Shown piece after piece: positions 34,145-44,448 of a stretch of 64,000 nt of DNA; the stretch's first letter is position 1; each line of letters begins with the position of its first letter. The notes beneath the pieces were generated by a model. The model saw nothing but the letters and a program-made list of their open reading frames with translations, was not told where the DNA came from and searched no databases. Made by a program: the position numbers and the translations under genes. The stretch comes from Puccinellia tenuiflora (taxonomy: Eukaryota; Streptophyta; Magnoliopsida; Poales; Poaceae): the NCBI GenBank assembly GCA_012064385.1, contig QRDG01000473.1:3541965-3605964 (forward strand), given 5' to 3'.

Positions 34145-34703
34145 TGTCGTGGGGTTGTCACGGCAAGTTCTTCCTCAGGGAAGATGAGTTCCGGGGCCAT
34201 TGGTGACTGAAGTACGTAGGAACGGTTAATCTCGCCAAGGAACAAGGATTTACCCAGGTTCGGCCCCTCTGATTCGAGGTAAAGACCTACTTCCTGCTTC
34301 TATGTTATTGCTCTTGATTATATCTCGATTACAAGGACCCGGCTCCCACAACTCAGGAGCCGGCGACTTCTCTCTGGTGGCTAGGGTTTCTCTCTACTGG
34401 TTGAACCCATTGATCTAAGGTCCAGGACCCTGCTTATAAAGGCTGCCGGGTCCCTGGACTTACAGGCTATACCGAGTCACACTAGAACATGGAGTCCTGC
34501 TCTACGTCTTGGTCTTCCAAGCCAGACTCCGGGCTGTACTTGGACTCCTTCTTTGGACGAGCCTCTTTCTCCACACGGGCCTTGGTCGGCTTGTCTCCAG
34601 CCCAGCCCATATGACTTGTCTCGTGACTCGGCGTTGGCCTTCTTGGTCTTGGCGGGTCTACTTTCCGGGTCTATGGGCCTACCTATAAAGTATCCCCCCA
34701 TCA
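34145..34703 (-). repeat. 5' LTR of Tat copy B (559 bp)
   Basis: TGTCGTGGGG...CCCCCCATCA on the plus strand, partner of 21440-22014. TATA-like TTTATAAG (minus) at about 34434-34442. Confidence 0.92.
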
Positions 34704-36757
34704 GTGTACATTGATTAACCCTGTTGCAAGTTCAAGCTTTTATATCATGGAAAAAAAAGAAATTGTGCTTTATTTCTCTTTCGAAAAGGTTCTTTAATAA
34801 CAATACAAAAGCACATGAAAGTAGCTAATAGTCCACTCTAATGAAATACAAATCAATCAAGGAGAACGTTATAATAAACATATAATTTTATTCCTGAAAT
34901 TAGATAATTTGCAGAGTTCCTAGATATTATAAAGGAGAAGTTACTTAATCAAATGAACATGTGAATTAACCAAAAGCACAACCCAGTGACCATTGCAAAG
35001 AACCATAATTACTCCTTTGCTTGCGTAATTTGGTTTCACGGCTATCTTTCTCTCATTAAAGATTCACATGCTTAAGTGTACTATCATCATTACATAATCA
35101 GTCACCCCATACAAATCATATTCTGTTCCTCACCGTTCTGATGCTATCCCATCACTAAAATTGGCTGCTGAGGAAGTAAAGGAGCCATAAAACATATTTC
35201 TTCGGTGGCATCTCCCCTTGAAGATCAGCATCGGCACAACAGTAGTAATTTTCCAAAGGGAGAAAAGGAGCCTCTGGTTTGCACATGCATAGCAAAATTC
35301 AGAACCTTCTTCAGAACATGCCAAACAGATTCCTTCAACAGTATTTCCGCTTAAATATGAGCATGGGCACAGCAGTAGGAATTTATAAAACGTCCACATG
35401 CCTGAACTACTCCAAACCTTGCAGAATGTTCAGTCGCTTTTTTCACCAAAATATAACGGCGGCCCGTCTCGGTTGCTCGACCGGAAAGGATGAACCTAAA
35501 TCATCAGCAAAACACAGAGAGCTAGCAGTCAGCAACATCAGCAAAGCACAAATATCCACACCAATCTCTTCTCTGAACCTCTCACAAGCAGCAGCAATTC
35601 CGCTCAATCTCTCGCCGGCGGTAGCAGAACACGACCAACAAGAACGCAGCAGCAAACACAAGAAGGCCTGGTCAATCGATCTAATAGAGAGAGAGCTAGC
35701 TAGTTGTTATGGCGCCGCTCTGTTCCTCAACTTCTTGAAAGCGGCCTGTTTGGGCCGGACACCTCCAGCAAGCAGAGCAGAAAATCTAGAGCGAGCAGAC
35801 TGCATCGGCGACTGAGATCCGCGAGACTACAGGGCGCTGCGGCCGGGCGGCGGCGCGCTCGCTGCTCTGCTTGGTCTCCTCGTGCAGGCGTCCTGCGTGG
35901 GCGTGCTTGTTGGCCACCACGCCCTGCTCCGCGCCTCCGCCGCGCCCCACTCCTCTGCCGACGCCGCCCCTGCGCCCCGCCCCACTCTGCGCCTCCGCCG
36001 CGCCCCACTCCTCTGCCGACGCCGCCGCGCCCCACTCCTCTGCCGACGCCGTCCTGCGTGGGCGTGCTTATGGAGCTGCCCAATCATGCCACCGCCCCCA
36101 TCCCCGACCTCCGGCCCTCCACCGCCGAGAGGACGGCTATGTTTCCTTTTTTTTCGAAGCGAGGCTCACAGGGATAACCTTTTGGTGGTTTTCGTCTGTC
36201 CTCCGCCGGTAATTGCTAAGTGCACCCAGAGCCACCATCAAACAAATTCTGGCTGTTAGATTTAATCAAGCAGATTAGATCGGATGTCTCTGGTTAGTCC
36301 GTGTACAATAACCTGGGTGGCTGTAGAAAAAATCAAGTACGCTCTTTTATAAGTAGTAAGTATAGATTGGACAATAATTTGGGGCAGCCCTAAATTTTTT
36401 GCATCACCGTTTGCGTGTAGGGCTGTTGGAGCAGCGTTTTCGGCTTGCATCACCACAAGAAATCTGGGGCAGCCGTTGGAGATGCTCTTTTAGAAAAGTC
36501 ATGAAGTTTTTTTAGAAAAGGCCCTAATTTTCTTAATTTCCTTGCCCATCCAAGTTAATTTGGCTATCCTGAAGGGTACAACGGAAAGAACGACTACACC
36601 GCCGTGCGGAATGCGACTGTGTGACTAATTCCCGAAGTCTGCTGCTCCTTTCCTCACCCGCCTCGCCAACTATCGTCGCGAACTCCTTGCCGGAGGAGAG
36701 GAGCTCGCCGTCCATGGGGCCACCGCAGGGTATCATCAGCATCGAGGCCTGCGCGCG
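34704..36757. other. Intergenic region without a recognised gene
   Basis: 34704-35130 is AT-rich and featureless. On the minus strand around 35400-35170 two related 60-base segments (AATTCCTACTGCTGTGCCCA and AATTACTACTGTTGTGCCGA starts) are about 130 bp apart, an internal duplication that could belong to an unknown gene's transcript. 35820-36130 is very GC-rich with overlapping open frames on both strands, which I do not consider coding. 36540-36757 contains a short open frame on the minus strand that I could not assign. Confidence 0.5.
35889..36069 (+). repeat. GC-rich short tandem repeats
   Basis: The block CGCGCCCCACTCCTCTGCCG occurs three times (about 35941, 36000 and 36027). The stretch is bracketed by two copies of CGTCCTGCGTGGGCGTGCTT (35889 and about 36050). 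Confidence 0.7.
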
Positions 36758-37059
36758 NNNNNNNNNNNNNNNNNNNNNNNNNNNNNNNNNNNNNNNNNNN
36801 NNNNNNNNNNNNNNNNNNNNNNNNNNNNNNNNNNNNNNNNNNNNNNNNNNNNNNNNNNNNNNNNNNNNNNNNNNNNNNNNNNNNNNNNNNNNNNNNNNNN
36901 NNNNNNNNNNNNNNNNNNNNNNNNNNNNNNNNNNNNNNNNNNNNNNNNNNNNNNNNNNNNNNNNNNNNNNNNNNNNNNNNNNNNNNNNNNNNNNNNNNNN
37001 NNNNNNNNNNNNNNNNNNNNNNNNNNNNNNNNNNNNNNNNNNNNNNNNNNNNNNNNNNN
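36758..37059. other. Assembly gap (302 Ns)
   Basis: The right edge opens with sequence that also occurs at 43367, where a peroxidase fragment lies upstream. The gap therefore probably hides a similar fragment, or a repeat that collapsed the assembly. Confidence 0.95.
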
Positions 37060-38134
37060 AAACAGAAAACAACGTCAAATGCGTCCAGTGATGTAGAAGC
37101 AACGACGTGACAAATTTAGTGGCACCACCCAATTCTAATATTTATAGTGGCACATACCCTATTATGGTGAGGACTAGTGGCACAAACCCAATATTCCGCA
37201 AGAAAGGAGAGCAGGTTTTGACTCCATCGCCGATAGTCTCAATATCAACGGTAGCCCATTTCGTGGTTCGGCCAAGAGTCTTACAACCTATGTCAAACTT
37301 GTGTCAAAACTCACATTACCCCTCGAACAAGCTCCGAAGCATAATTATAAATCTAGACATTAAAAACTTACTTTCTCTCATTTTTTTAGACATAGCAAAA
37401 TGTCGTATATTTCGATGAAGAATTGCATTGGTACTGCCAAGATCGTGTCCCTATTATTTTTCAATATTTTAAAAAGTTAGGAATATCATTTTGCAAAGAT
37501 CTACAAATTGTTCGAACCAAGAGCTATCTTTATTATTTTTTATTTTTAGCACAAATATGAAGATGTTGTTAGAGAATTCTCGTGTATCACCTTATGCGAT
37601 CTTCTGAGTTTAAATAAAAGCATCGTTTATGACATGAAAAAAATCATAAGCGACAACAAAATCACCAGAAACCCGTAGCATTTCCAGACATGTATAATTC
37701 TTGTCACAATCATAGAGAAGTTGCATACGTCCAATCGTTTCACACGTTATAACAAATCCAAATCGGGGTGACAAACTTGATAAAAGCGTCTTTATTCATA
37801 ATATAACATAACCAAATGGTATGAATCGAATAATGGGCCAATACTAGTAATAAATGACCAAATCCAGAACTTGACGCGAAATGCAATATTCTTTGCACAA
37901 ACTCGTATCCTTGAACGAAGGATCAGTTGAACTTGTTGCAAACCTTGCGAATCTCTCCCTGTGTTCCGGTTAGGACGTTGACCTCACTAAGCTTGTTGAG
38001 CGCCATAGGGAACAACCAGCTGAAGTTTTCGGAGTTGGCAAGCATGTCGACCATCCACCTGGTGGAGCCATCGCCGTAGAGGTTCTGGTCGACGGAGAGC
38101 ACGCCGCGGCGTTTCTGCAGCATCTTGTAGAAGC
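37060..38134. repeat. Segmental duplication, copy 1 (1.08 kb)
   Basis: Matches 43367-44448 with few differences, covering the 3' part of PRX1 and its downstream spacer. Copy 1 abuts the assembly gap; copy 2 ends at the LTR-like sequence. Confidence 0.85.
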
Positions 38135-38976
38135 TCTTGTCCACCTTGAGTGCGCTCCATTGGTCGTCGAGGAACACGATGTTGTCATCCGACGACGGGT
38201 TGTTGGGGCACACGTAGGTCTTGTAGATGAACGCGTAGTACGGGTCCAAGCTCGGGTCTGTGGCGCCGGTCTTGCCCCCATAGTTGTATAGGCGGGCGTT
38301 TTTTATCACACTGCAGTGTGTCACGCCCACGGTGTGCGCGCCTAGCAGCAGGACCATGTCCATCTGGCTGAGCCCGAGCTTGCCGAAGAAAGTGGTGGCC
38401 TGTGAGACCGTGCTCTCTGGCCCCGGCAGCTTTACGTCGTCAGCCTTGGACTGCCGCCCGTCCCTCCGGCCGGTGCGCACCGCGTAGGCATTCCCACCGG
38501 CCAGACGGACAGCGTCTCTAGTGGCGAGGATCTCGATGTCGGAGCAGGACACAACGCCCGGGCACCGCTTCTCGAGTTCGGTCTTGACGTCTGCGATGAG
38601 GTCGTAGCCCTTCACGCTTAGGTTCGGCGGTGCCGTCTTCTCCGTCCCGGGACCGTCGATCAGAAGTCCACCATCGCAGCCCTATAAAGAAAGGTGGATC
38701 AATCAATCTAATAAAAACTCATCATGGAGGAATGTATGGCTACACCAGACTAGAGAACATACATTAACGCCGCAGTCATGGAACATCAAGCGCAGCAGGT
38801 GGGCGACAATGGGGGGCGTCACGGGAGAAGCGGGCCTTGACGATGCCCTGCACGATCGCCTCCACGTCGTTGGCGCCACACTTGCCCCTGTAGAACCCAT
38901 TCTGTAGCTGCGCGGTGGCCAGCCCCAGCACGGCGAACGCCACCACTAGAAACGTTGCTCTCGCACTGCCCGCCAT
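37923..38976 (-). CDS. Class III peroxidase (PRX1), secreted; one-base frameshift in exon 1
   Basis: Two exons: 38763-38976 and 37923-38681, intron GTATGT...AG, 323 residues once a surplus C (a run of six at 38811-38816) is discounted. It begins with a signal peptide (MAGSARATFLVVAFAVLGLA) followed by QNGFY, as in mature plant peroxidases. Distal haem site: LLRLMFHDCGVN, with the intron right after VN, the conserved class III position. Proximal haem histidine: LLLGAHTVGVTHC. VVSCSDI and the RTGRRDG motif are present, as are the late Cys positions (TYVCPNN, KVCNKFN). Class III peroxidases use H2O2 to oxidise phenolics in the cell wall. It may be functional if the extra C is a sequencing error. 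Confidence 0.85.
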
Positions 38977-39049
38977 TGGTCTCAACCTTGCTGGTGATCG
39001 ATTGAGATTTTGGAATGGCTGAGCTAATGGAGGTGAGAAACAAATGGTG

Positions 39050-40430
39050 TGTGCCTATCCTACTTATAGGTTGTTAATTAGGAGACGATGACATGCGTAT
39101 GCATGGTCGCGCACTCACGCTAGCCAGCTGCTAGCTTGTGGAATTGTTTGTGTTTCATCATGGAGAGCACGTATACGGGGACACGGTCTGAATCGTTCTC
39201 TTGTTAACTAAACAGCGGTCCAAGGATGTAGCTGTACTTCACGATAATTAATTCATTAATTGGTCTTTTTTTCTGATTTTCGATCCAACGCTACAAGTCA
39301 AGGTCTTTTCTGAACCAATACCTGTCTCTCTCTCTCTCTCAAGTTCACAAACAATGTCAGGAACAAAGTTTTAATTAATTCAGAGGGATTTCATTTGTCT
39401 GACGGTTTGTTTAGAGTTATTGTGTGGTCTTGCAGCTCCAGCTCTGGAGGAGACCATGCATTGTGCGAACACGGCGGACCGACTCTTAGCTAGTAGACAG
39501 ATGGTGCTCTTAATTCAATTATTATTTTCTTATATGTGAATTATAAATTAAGCGTGAAAATATGGGATCCATATCGTACATATGCGCCCCAGGATTGGTT
39601 CTGCATTGGTCGTGAAGGAACAAGATTGGTTCTGCATTAGTGGGTTTGCACTAACGACTAATATACGATTGAGTCGCACGGACAGCTTGTTAGTGCTTTA
39701 TTAGTACTATCAGAGGTGGATCTTTTTTTTTACATGATGTAACAGCAAGTGTAAAAGAAATAGTGTAGGAACATTCATTGAGAATAATTGCATTTCATGC
39801 ATCTGAAAATTCGGAGAAACTTGGATATTTTTTTATAAGAAGTAGAAGTTGTCGATACTTCTCTCGGCTTGAGGAATTATTGTTTAGGTCATCACTGTAT
39901 GGGTACGGCAAAACGTAGCAAAATGGTGGTATTTTTTATGAAAATTTGCATGGGTACCGCTCAAGATCTATGCTCATGATATTTTCTCAATATTTTAATG
40001 AAACTAACTTTTTTTTTTTTGCAAAAATCGATCCACAAAGTGTTCGAACCCAGAGCAATCTTTATTTTCGCATGGATACGCAGAAGTCGTCTCAGAATTC
40101 TCAACACACAGATATAACCTTGGTCTGATGTTCTGAGTTTAAATAAAGGCGTCATTTATCAATAATGAATTCAACATGAAAGAATATCATAAGAAACAAC
40201 CAATCACCAGAAACCACTTGTAAAAATGCATGACACGTCTAGTTCTTAATGTTTTTCATCATACAACATACCACATTATAACCAATCCAAATCGACGTGT
40301 TAAATTTAAATAAAACATCATTTATAGAATAAAGAACAAATCCAAATCGAATAAACTGAACACGGGTCAAAACTCAACACTAGCACTAGATCAATGACCA
40401 AATCAAGAAATTGACGTGAAATGTAATATG
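39050..40430. other. Spacer upstream of PRX1 and downstream of PRX2
   Basis: The PRX1 promoter side (39000-39400) has no clear TATA that I can single out. 39900-40430 is a diverged copy of the spacer downstream of PRX1 (37430-37920), with shared stretches such as TTCTGAGTTTAAATAAA, confirming tandem duplication of gene plus spacer. Confidence 0.6.
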
Positions 40431-40433
40431 CTT

Positions 40434-41455
40434 TGCACTCGCTCGCATCCTTGAATGAAGGATCGGTTGAACTTGTTGCAGACCCTGCGAATCTTTCCCT
40501 GTGTGCCGGTTAGGACGTCGACCTCGCTGATCTTAACGAGTGCCGTTGGGAACAGCCAGCTGAAGTTTTTGGTGTTGGCGAGCATGTCGACCATCCACCT
40601 GGTGGATCCATCGCTGTAGAGGTTCTGGTCGACGGACAGCACGCCGCGGCATTTCTGCAGCATCTTTAGAAGTTCTTGTCCACCTTGAATGCGCTCTATT
40701 GGTCGTCGAGGAACACGATGTTGTGTCCGACGAAGGGTTGTTGGGGCACACGTAGGTCTTGTACATGAACGTGTAGTACGGAACCAAGCTCGAGTCCATG
40801 GCGCCGGTCTTGCCGCCATAGTTGTACAGGCGGGCGCTTTTGATCACGATGCAATGTGTCACGCCCACGGGTGTGTGCTTAGCAGCAGGACCATGTCCAT
40901 CTGGCTGAGCCCGAGCTTGTCCAAGAAAGCGGTGGCCTGTGAGACCATGCTCTACGGCCTAGTCAGCTTTACATCGTCGGCCTTGGATTGTTTCCCGTCC
41001 CTCCGGTCGGTGTGCACCGCATAGGCATTCCCACGGGCCGGACGGACGACGTCTCTGGCGGTGAGGATCTTGATGTCAGAGCAGGACACGACGCCTGCAC
41101 ACCGCTTCTCGAGTTCTGTCTTGACATCCGCGATGAGTAGTCAGTCACGCTTAGGTTTGGCGGTATCATCTTCTCCGTCTCGGGACCGTCGATCAGAAGT
41201 CCATCATCGCAGCCCTATAAAGATATGGTGAATCAATCAATCAAATAAAAACTCATCATGGTGGAATGTATGGCTAAACTAGACTAGAGTACATACATTA
41301 ACACCGCACTAATGGAACTGCAATCGCACCGTGGCAACAATGGGGCCGTCATGCGAGATGCGGGCCTTGACGATGCCCTGCACGATCGCCTCTGTTTCGT
41401 TAGCCCCACACTTGCCTCTGTAGAACCCATTCTGTAGATGCACGGTCCCCATGAT
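40434..41455 (-). pseudogene. Class III peroxidase PRX2, decayed and 5' truncated
   Basis: Homologous to PRX1 along its length: NGFYRGKCGANETEAIVQGI in exon 1 (41450-41300), the same intron, and exon 2 from about 41216. The distal site has lost FHDC (a stop replaces Asp after QFH), several frameshifts occur in exon 2 (around 41135, 40880, 40725 and 40670), and the terminal TGA has become CGA. The signal peptide is missing: similarity stops near 41455, where unrelated LTR-like DNA begins. Dead gene copy. Confidence 0.85.
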
Positions 41456-42310
41456 ATCGCATAAAAGTGTGGGCCACACAGACCCCCGCCAAGACGAAGA
41501 TGGATACTCAAGCCTGCACTTCCCCAAAGGGAAGTGCAGAAATGCCCCAGCGACGGTGGGACGCACGAAACTGTCTGAACCCCTCGAGTGTAGTGTTTTG
41601 GGGGAACTTTTGTTCAGGTCCCGGGAACACCCGAATGCAGTCCAGCGGAGCAATGCACTGAGCACACCATTTTACCCTCCTACGGTTCGCAAGTAAAGTG
41701 GCTCAGCCAAGACATCCGAGCCAAGTTGGAGCGGACCTGGTCATGCCAACGTTTTTGGAGCGGGACCCACCTGATGTACCTCCCTGGCATAATCACCTGC
41801 CCGTTGTCGATCCTCTTGGTGCTAAAGCTGCCGTGTTTGGCCTTGCCCCAAGGGGATGGAGCCAAACCATGTGAGTGGAAACAAATCCACATTTAGTGTA
41901 ACCAGGTAAATTCCCTCGCGGCAGGCGCGAGCAGGCCATGGTATCCCCTTAACCTATACAAGGAGGATCAAGGCAACAAAACAAAAGGATGGACTCTATT
42001 TTGGCTAGGCTAGAGAGAGGAGGAGAGTGGTGATCATTCCCGATCTGGGTCTGCTCTTCATCTTCCTTGGGTAGGCTAGCTTGAGCAAGAAGAAAGGTTT
42101 CCCGGGAACCACTCTTTAACATCATCCATCCACCATTAATAGAAAAAAGGCATGACGTAGCATTTTACACCTTCGGGTGGCCTGAACCGGGGTAAATCTT
42201 GTTGTGTTTATCGTGATAGAGAGAGATCAAGAGCCTGTTAGCATCCCTTTTCATAATCTAGAAAGGGGTTACTCCTACTCCCGGTGTCCGCGATCTAGTT
42301 TGCGACAAGA
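41456..42310. mobile_element. Probable LTR or retroelement fragment inserted into PRX2 exon 1
   Basis: Foreign sequence replaces the start of PRX2. It resembles an LTR in texture: a CTTAACCTATACAAGGAGGA promoter-like stretch near 41950, then a CT/AG-rich leader and GTGTCCGCGATCTAGTTTGC near the end. I could not fix TG/CA ends or a target-site duplication. Confidence 0.4.
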
Positions 42311-42840
42311 ATGTCGGATCCCACCTTCTTGCTTTTGCTCCTGGTTGCTTTCTAAGAAGGTACCCAATTGTTAACTGATACCCATGATGGCATATTGGCA
42401 CGGCCGGTTAACATGTACAATGCAATATCATCCGGTGTGAATGAGGAAAAAGGAGAAATGCTAACAATGACTCTTCCAGACTAGTACATTACTCGCTATC
42501 ACTACTCTTTCAATCTTGGGTAAGATGCTCTAGTCACGCATAAAAAGCACCAGAGTTAACCCTCGCTAGTCACGCATAAGAAAGCACTAGTACATGAAAA
42601 CCAGTAGTGCGTCTAGGATAATTATTGGTACAGGTGATAATGGCTATTGACCAAATCAAGTGCTTGTGTACGTATGCTTTTAGTTTTAGAAAGCAATTCA
42701 GTCAAGGTTGGACTCCATGACAGAAATTTTGTCAATTTTTTGTCGGTGTTGGATTTTTTTTGAGTGTGCCCACACTTCAATTTTTCCTGGATCCGCCACT
42801 GCCCGTACCAATGTATGACATGACTAATTCTTACTTGTCT
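42311..42840. other. No recognisable gene
   Basis: Non-coding spacer. Two similar pieces (CTCTAGTCACGCATAAAAAGCACCAG and CTCGCTAGTCACGCATAAGA starts, about 42531 and 42563) form a short direct repeat. Nothing else seen. Confidence 0.5.
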
Positions 42841-43054
42841 CAATCATAGAGAAGTTGTATACGTGCAATGTGTCATGTTATAACATATCCAAATGGAGGT
42901 GACACACTTAATAAAAGTGTCTTTATTGATAATATAAAAAAATGCAAATGGTATGAATCGAATAATGGGTCGATAATAGCAAAAAAATGACCAATTCCAG
43001 AAATCGACGCGAAATGTAATATTCTTTGCACAAACTCACAGCCTTGAATGAATG

Positions 43055-43366
43055 ATCAGTCGAATTTGTTGCAAACTCCGTGAATCTCTCTCTGTGTGTT
43101 GGTTAAGACATTGAACTCATTGAGCTTGACGAGCGCCACAAGGAACAACCAGCTGAAGTTCTTGGTGTTGGCGAGCATATCGACCATCTATTTGGTGGAG
43201 CCATCATCGTAGAGTTTCTGGTCGACTAAGAGCATGTCGCGGCGTTTCTGCAACGTCTTGTAGAAGTTCTTGTCAAGCTTGAGTGCGTTCCATCGATCGT
43301 CCCGGAACACGATGTTGTTTTCCGACGAGAGGTTGTTGGGGGCAAACATATAGGTCTTGCCTGACC
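43055..43366 (-). pseudogene. Class III peroxidase PRX3, 3' fragment
   Basis: Encodes the last third of a peroxidase like PRX1: NNIVFRDDRWNALKLDKNFY, then the VDQKLYDDGSTK region and a tail ending CNKFD. A stop follows STK where PRX1 has Arg. The upstream two thirds are absent: at 43366/43367 it joins directly to spacer sequence shared with 37060. Confidence 0.82.
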
Positions 43367-44448
43367 AAACAGAAAACAACGTCAAATGCGTCCAGTGATG
43401 TAGAAGCAACGACGTGACAAAATTTAGTGGCACCACCCAATTCTAATATTTATAGTGGCACATACCCTATTATGGTGAGGACTAGTGGCACAAACCCAAT
43501 ATTCCGCAAGAAAGGAGAGCAGGTTTTGACTCCATCGCCGATAGTCTCAATATCAATGGTAGCCCATTTCGTGGTTCGGCCAAGAGTCTTACAACCTATG
43601 TCAAACTTGTGTCAAAACTCACATTACCCCTCGAACAAGCTCCGAAGCATAATTATAAATCTAGACATTAAAAACTTACTTTCTCATTTTTTTTAGACAT
43701 AACAAAATGTCGTATATTTCGATGAAGAATTGCATTGGTACTGCCAAGATCTGTGTCCCTATTATTTTTTCAATATTTTAAAAAGTTAGGAATATCATTT
43801 TTGCAAAGATCTACAAATTGTTCGAACCAAGAGCTATCTTTATTATTTTTTATTTTTGGCACAAATATGAAGATGTTGTTAGAGAATTCTCGTGTATCAC
43901 CTTATGCGATCTTCTGAGTTTAAATAAAAGCATCGTTTATGACATGACAAAAATCATAAGCGACAACAAAATCACCAGAAACCCGTAGCATTTCAAGACA
44001 TGTCTAATTCTTACTTGTCTCAATCATACAAAAGTTGCATATGTGCAATCGTATCACACACGTTATAACAAATCCAAATCGAGGTGACAAACTTAATAAA
44101 AGAGTCTTTATTGATAATATAACAAATCCAAATGATGAATCGAATAATGGGCCAATACTAGTAATAAATGACCTAATCCAGAACTTGACGCGAAATGCAA
44201 TATTCTTTGCACAAACTCGTATCCTTGAACGAACGATCATTTGAACTTGTTGCAAACCTTGCGAATCTCTCCCTGTGTTCCGGTTAGGACGTTGACCTCA
44301 CTGAGCTTGTTGAGCGCAACAGGGAACAACCAGCTGAAGTTTTCGGAGTTGGCAAGCATGTCGACCATCCACCTGGTGGAGCCATCGCCGTAGAGGTTCT
44401 GGTCGACGGAGAGCGCGCCGCGGCGTTTCTGCAGCATCTTGTAGAAGC
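43367..44448. repeat. Segmental duplication, copy 2 (1.08 kb)
   Basis: See 37060-38134. The copies differ mostly by small indels and point changes (for example in the T-run near 43684). Copy 2 contains the end of PRX4. Confidence 0.85.
44237..44448 (-). pseudogene. Class III peroxidase PRX4, 3' fragment
   Basis: About 70 codons nearly identical to the PRX1 C-terminus (SVDQNLYGDGSTRWMVDMLA through CNKFK and a stop). Similarity to PRX1 stops sharply at 44448, inside FYKMLQKRR, and LTR-like sequence begins. Only this fragment remains. Confidence 0.85.

Larger units (their letters stand above)
21440..34703 (-). mobile_element. Tat-lineage Ty3/gypsy retrotransposon, copy B (both LTRs)
   Basis: A 13.26-kb element in minus orientation: 5' LTR 34145-34703, primer binding site, gag, protease, RT/RNase H, aRNH, integrase, an antisense five-exon gene (plus strand 22563-26678), polypurine tract and 3' LTR 21440-22014. 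Most domains are open over long stretches with only a few frameshifts, so it is much younger than copy A. The 5 bases outside the LTRs differ (TAATG left, GTGTA right), so no target-site duplication is seen. A single N at 32462 marks an assembly join inside gag. Confidence 0.92.

Noticed and set aside
35704..36212. Long open frames on both strands in GC-rich DNA
   Set aside because: All six frames are open because of GC-rich short repeats; composition is Arg/Pro/Ala-rich with no domain and no plausible exon structure.
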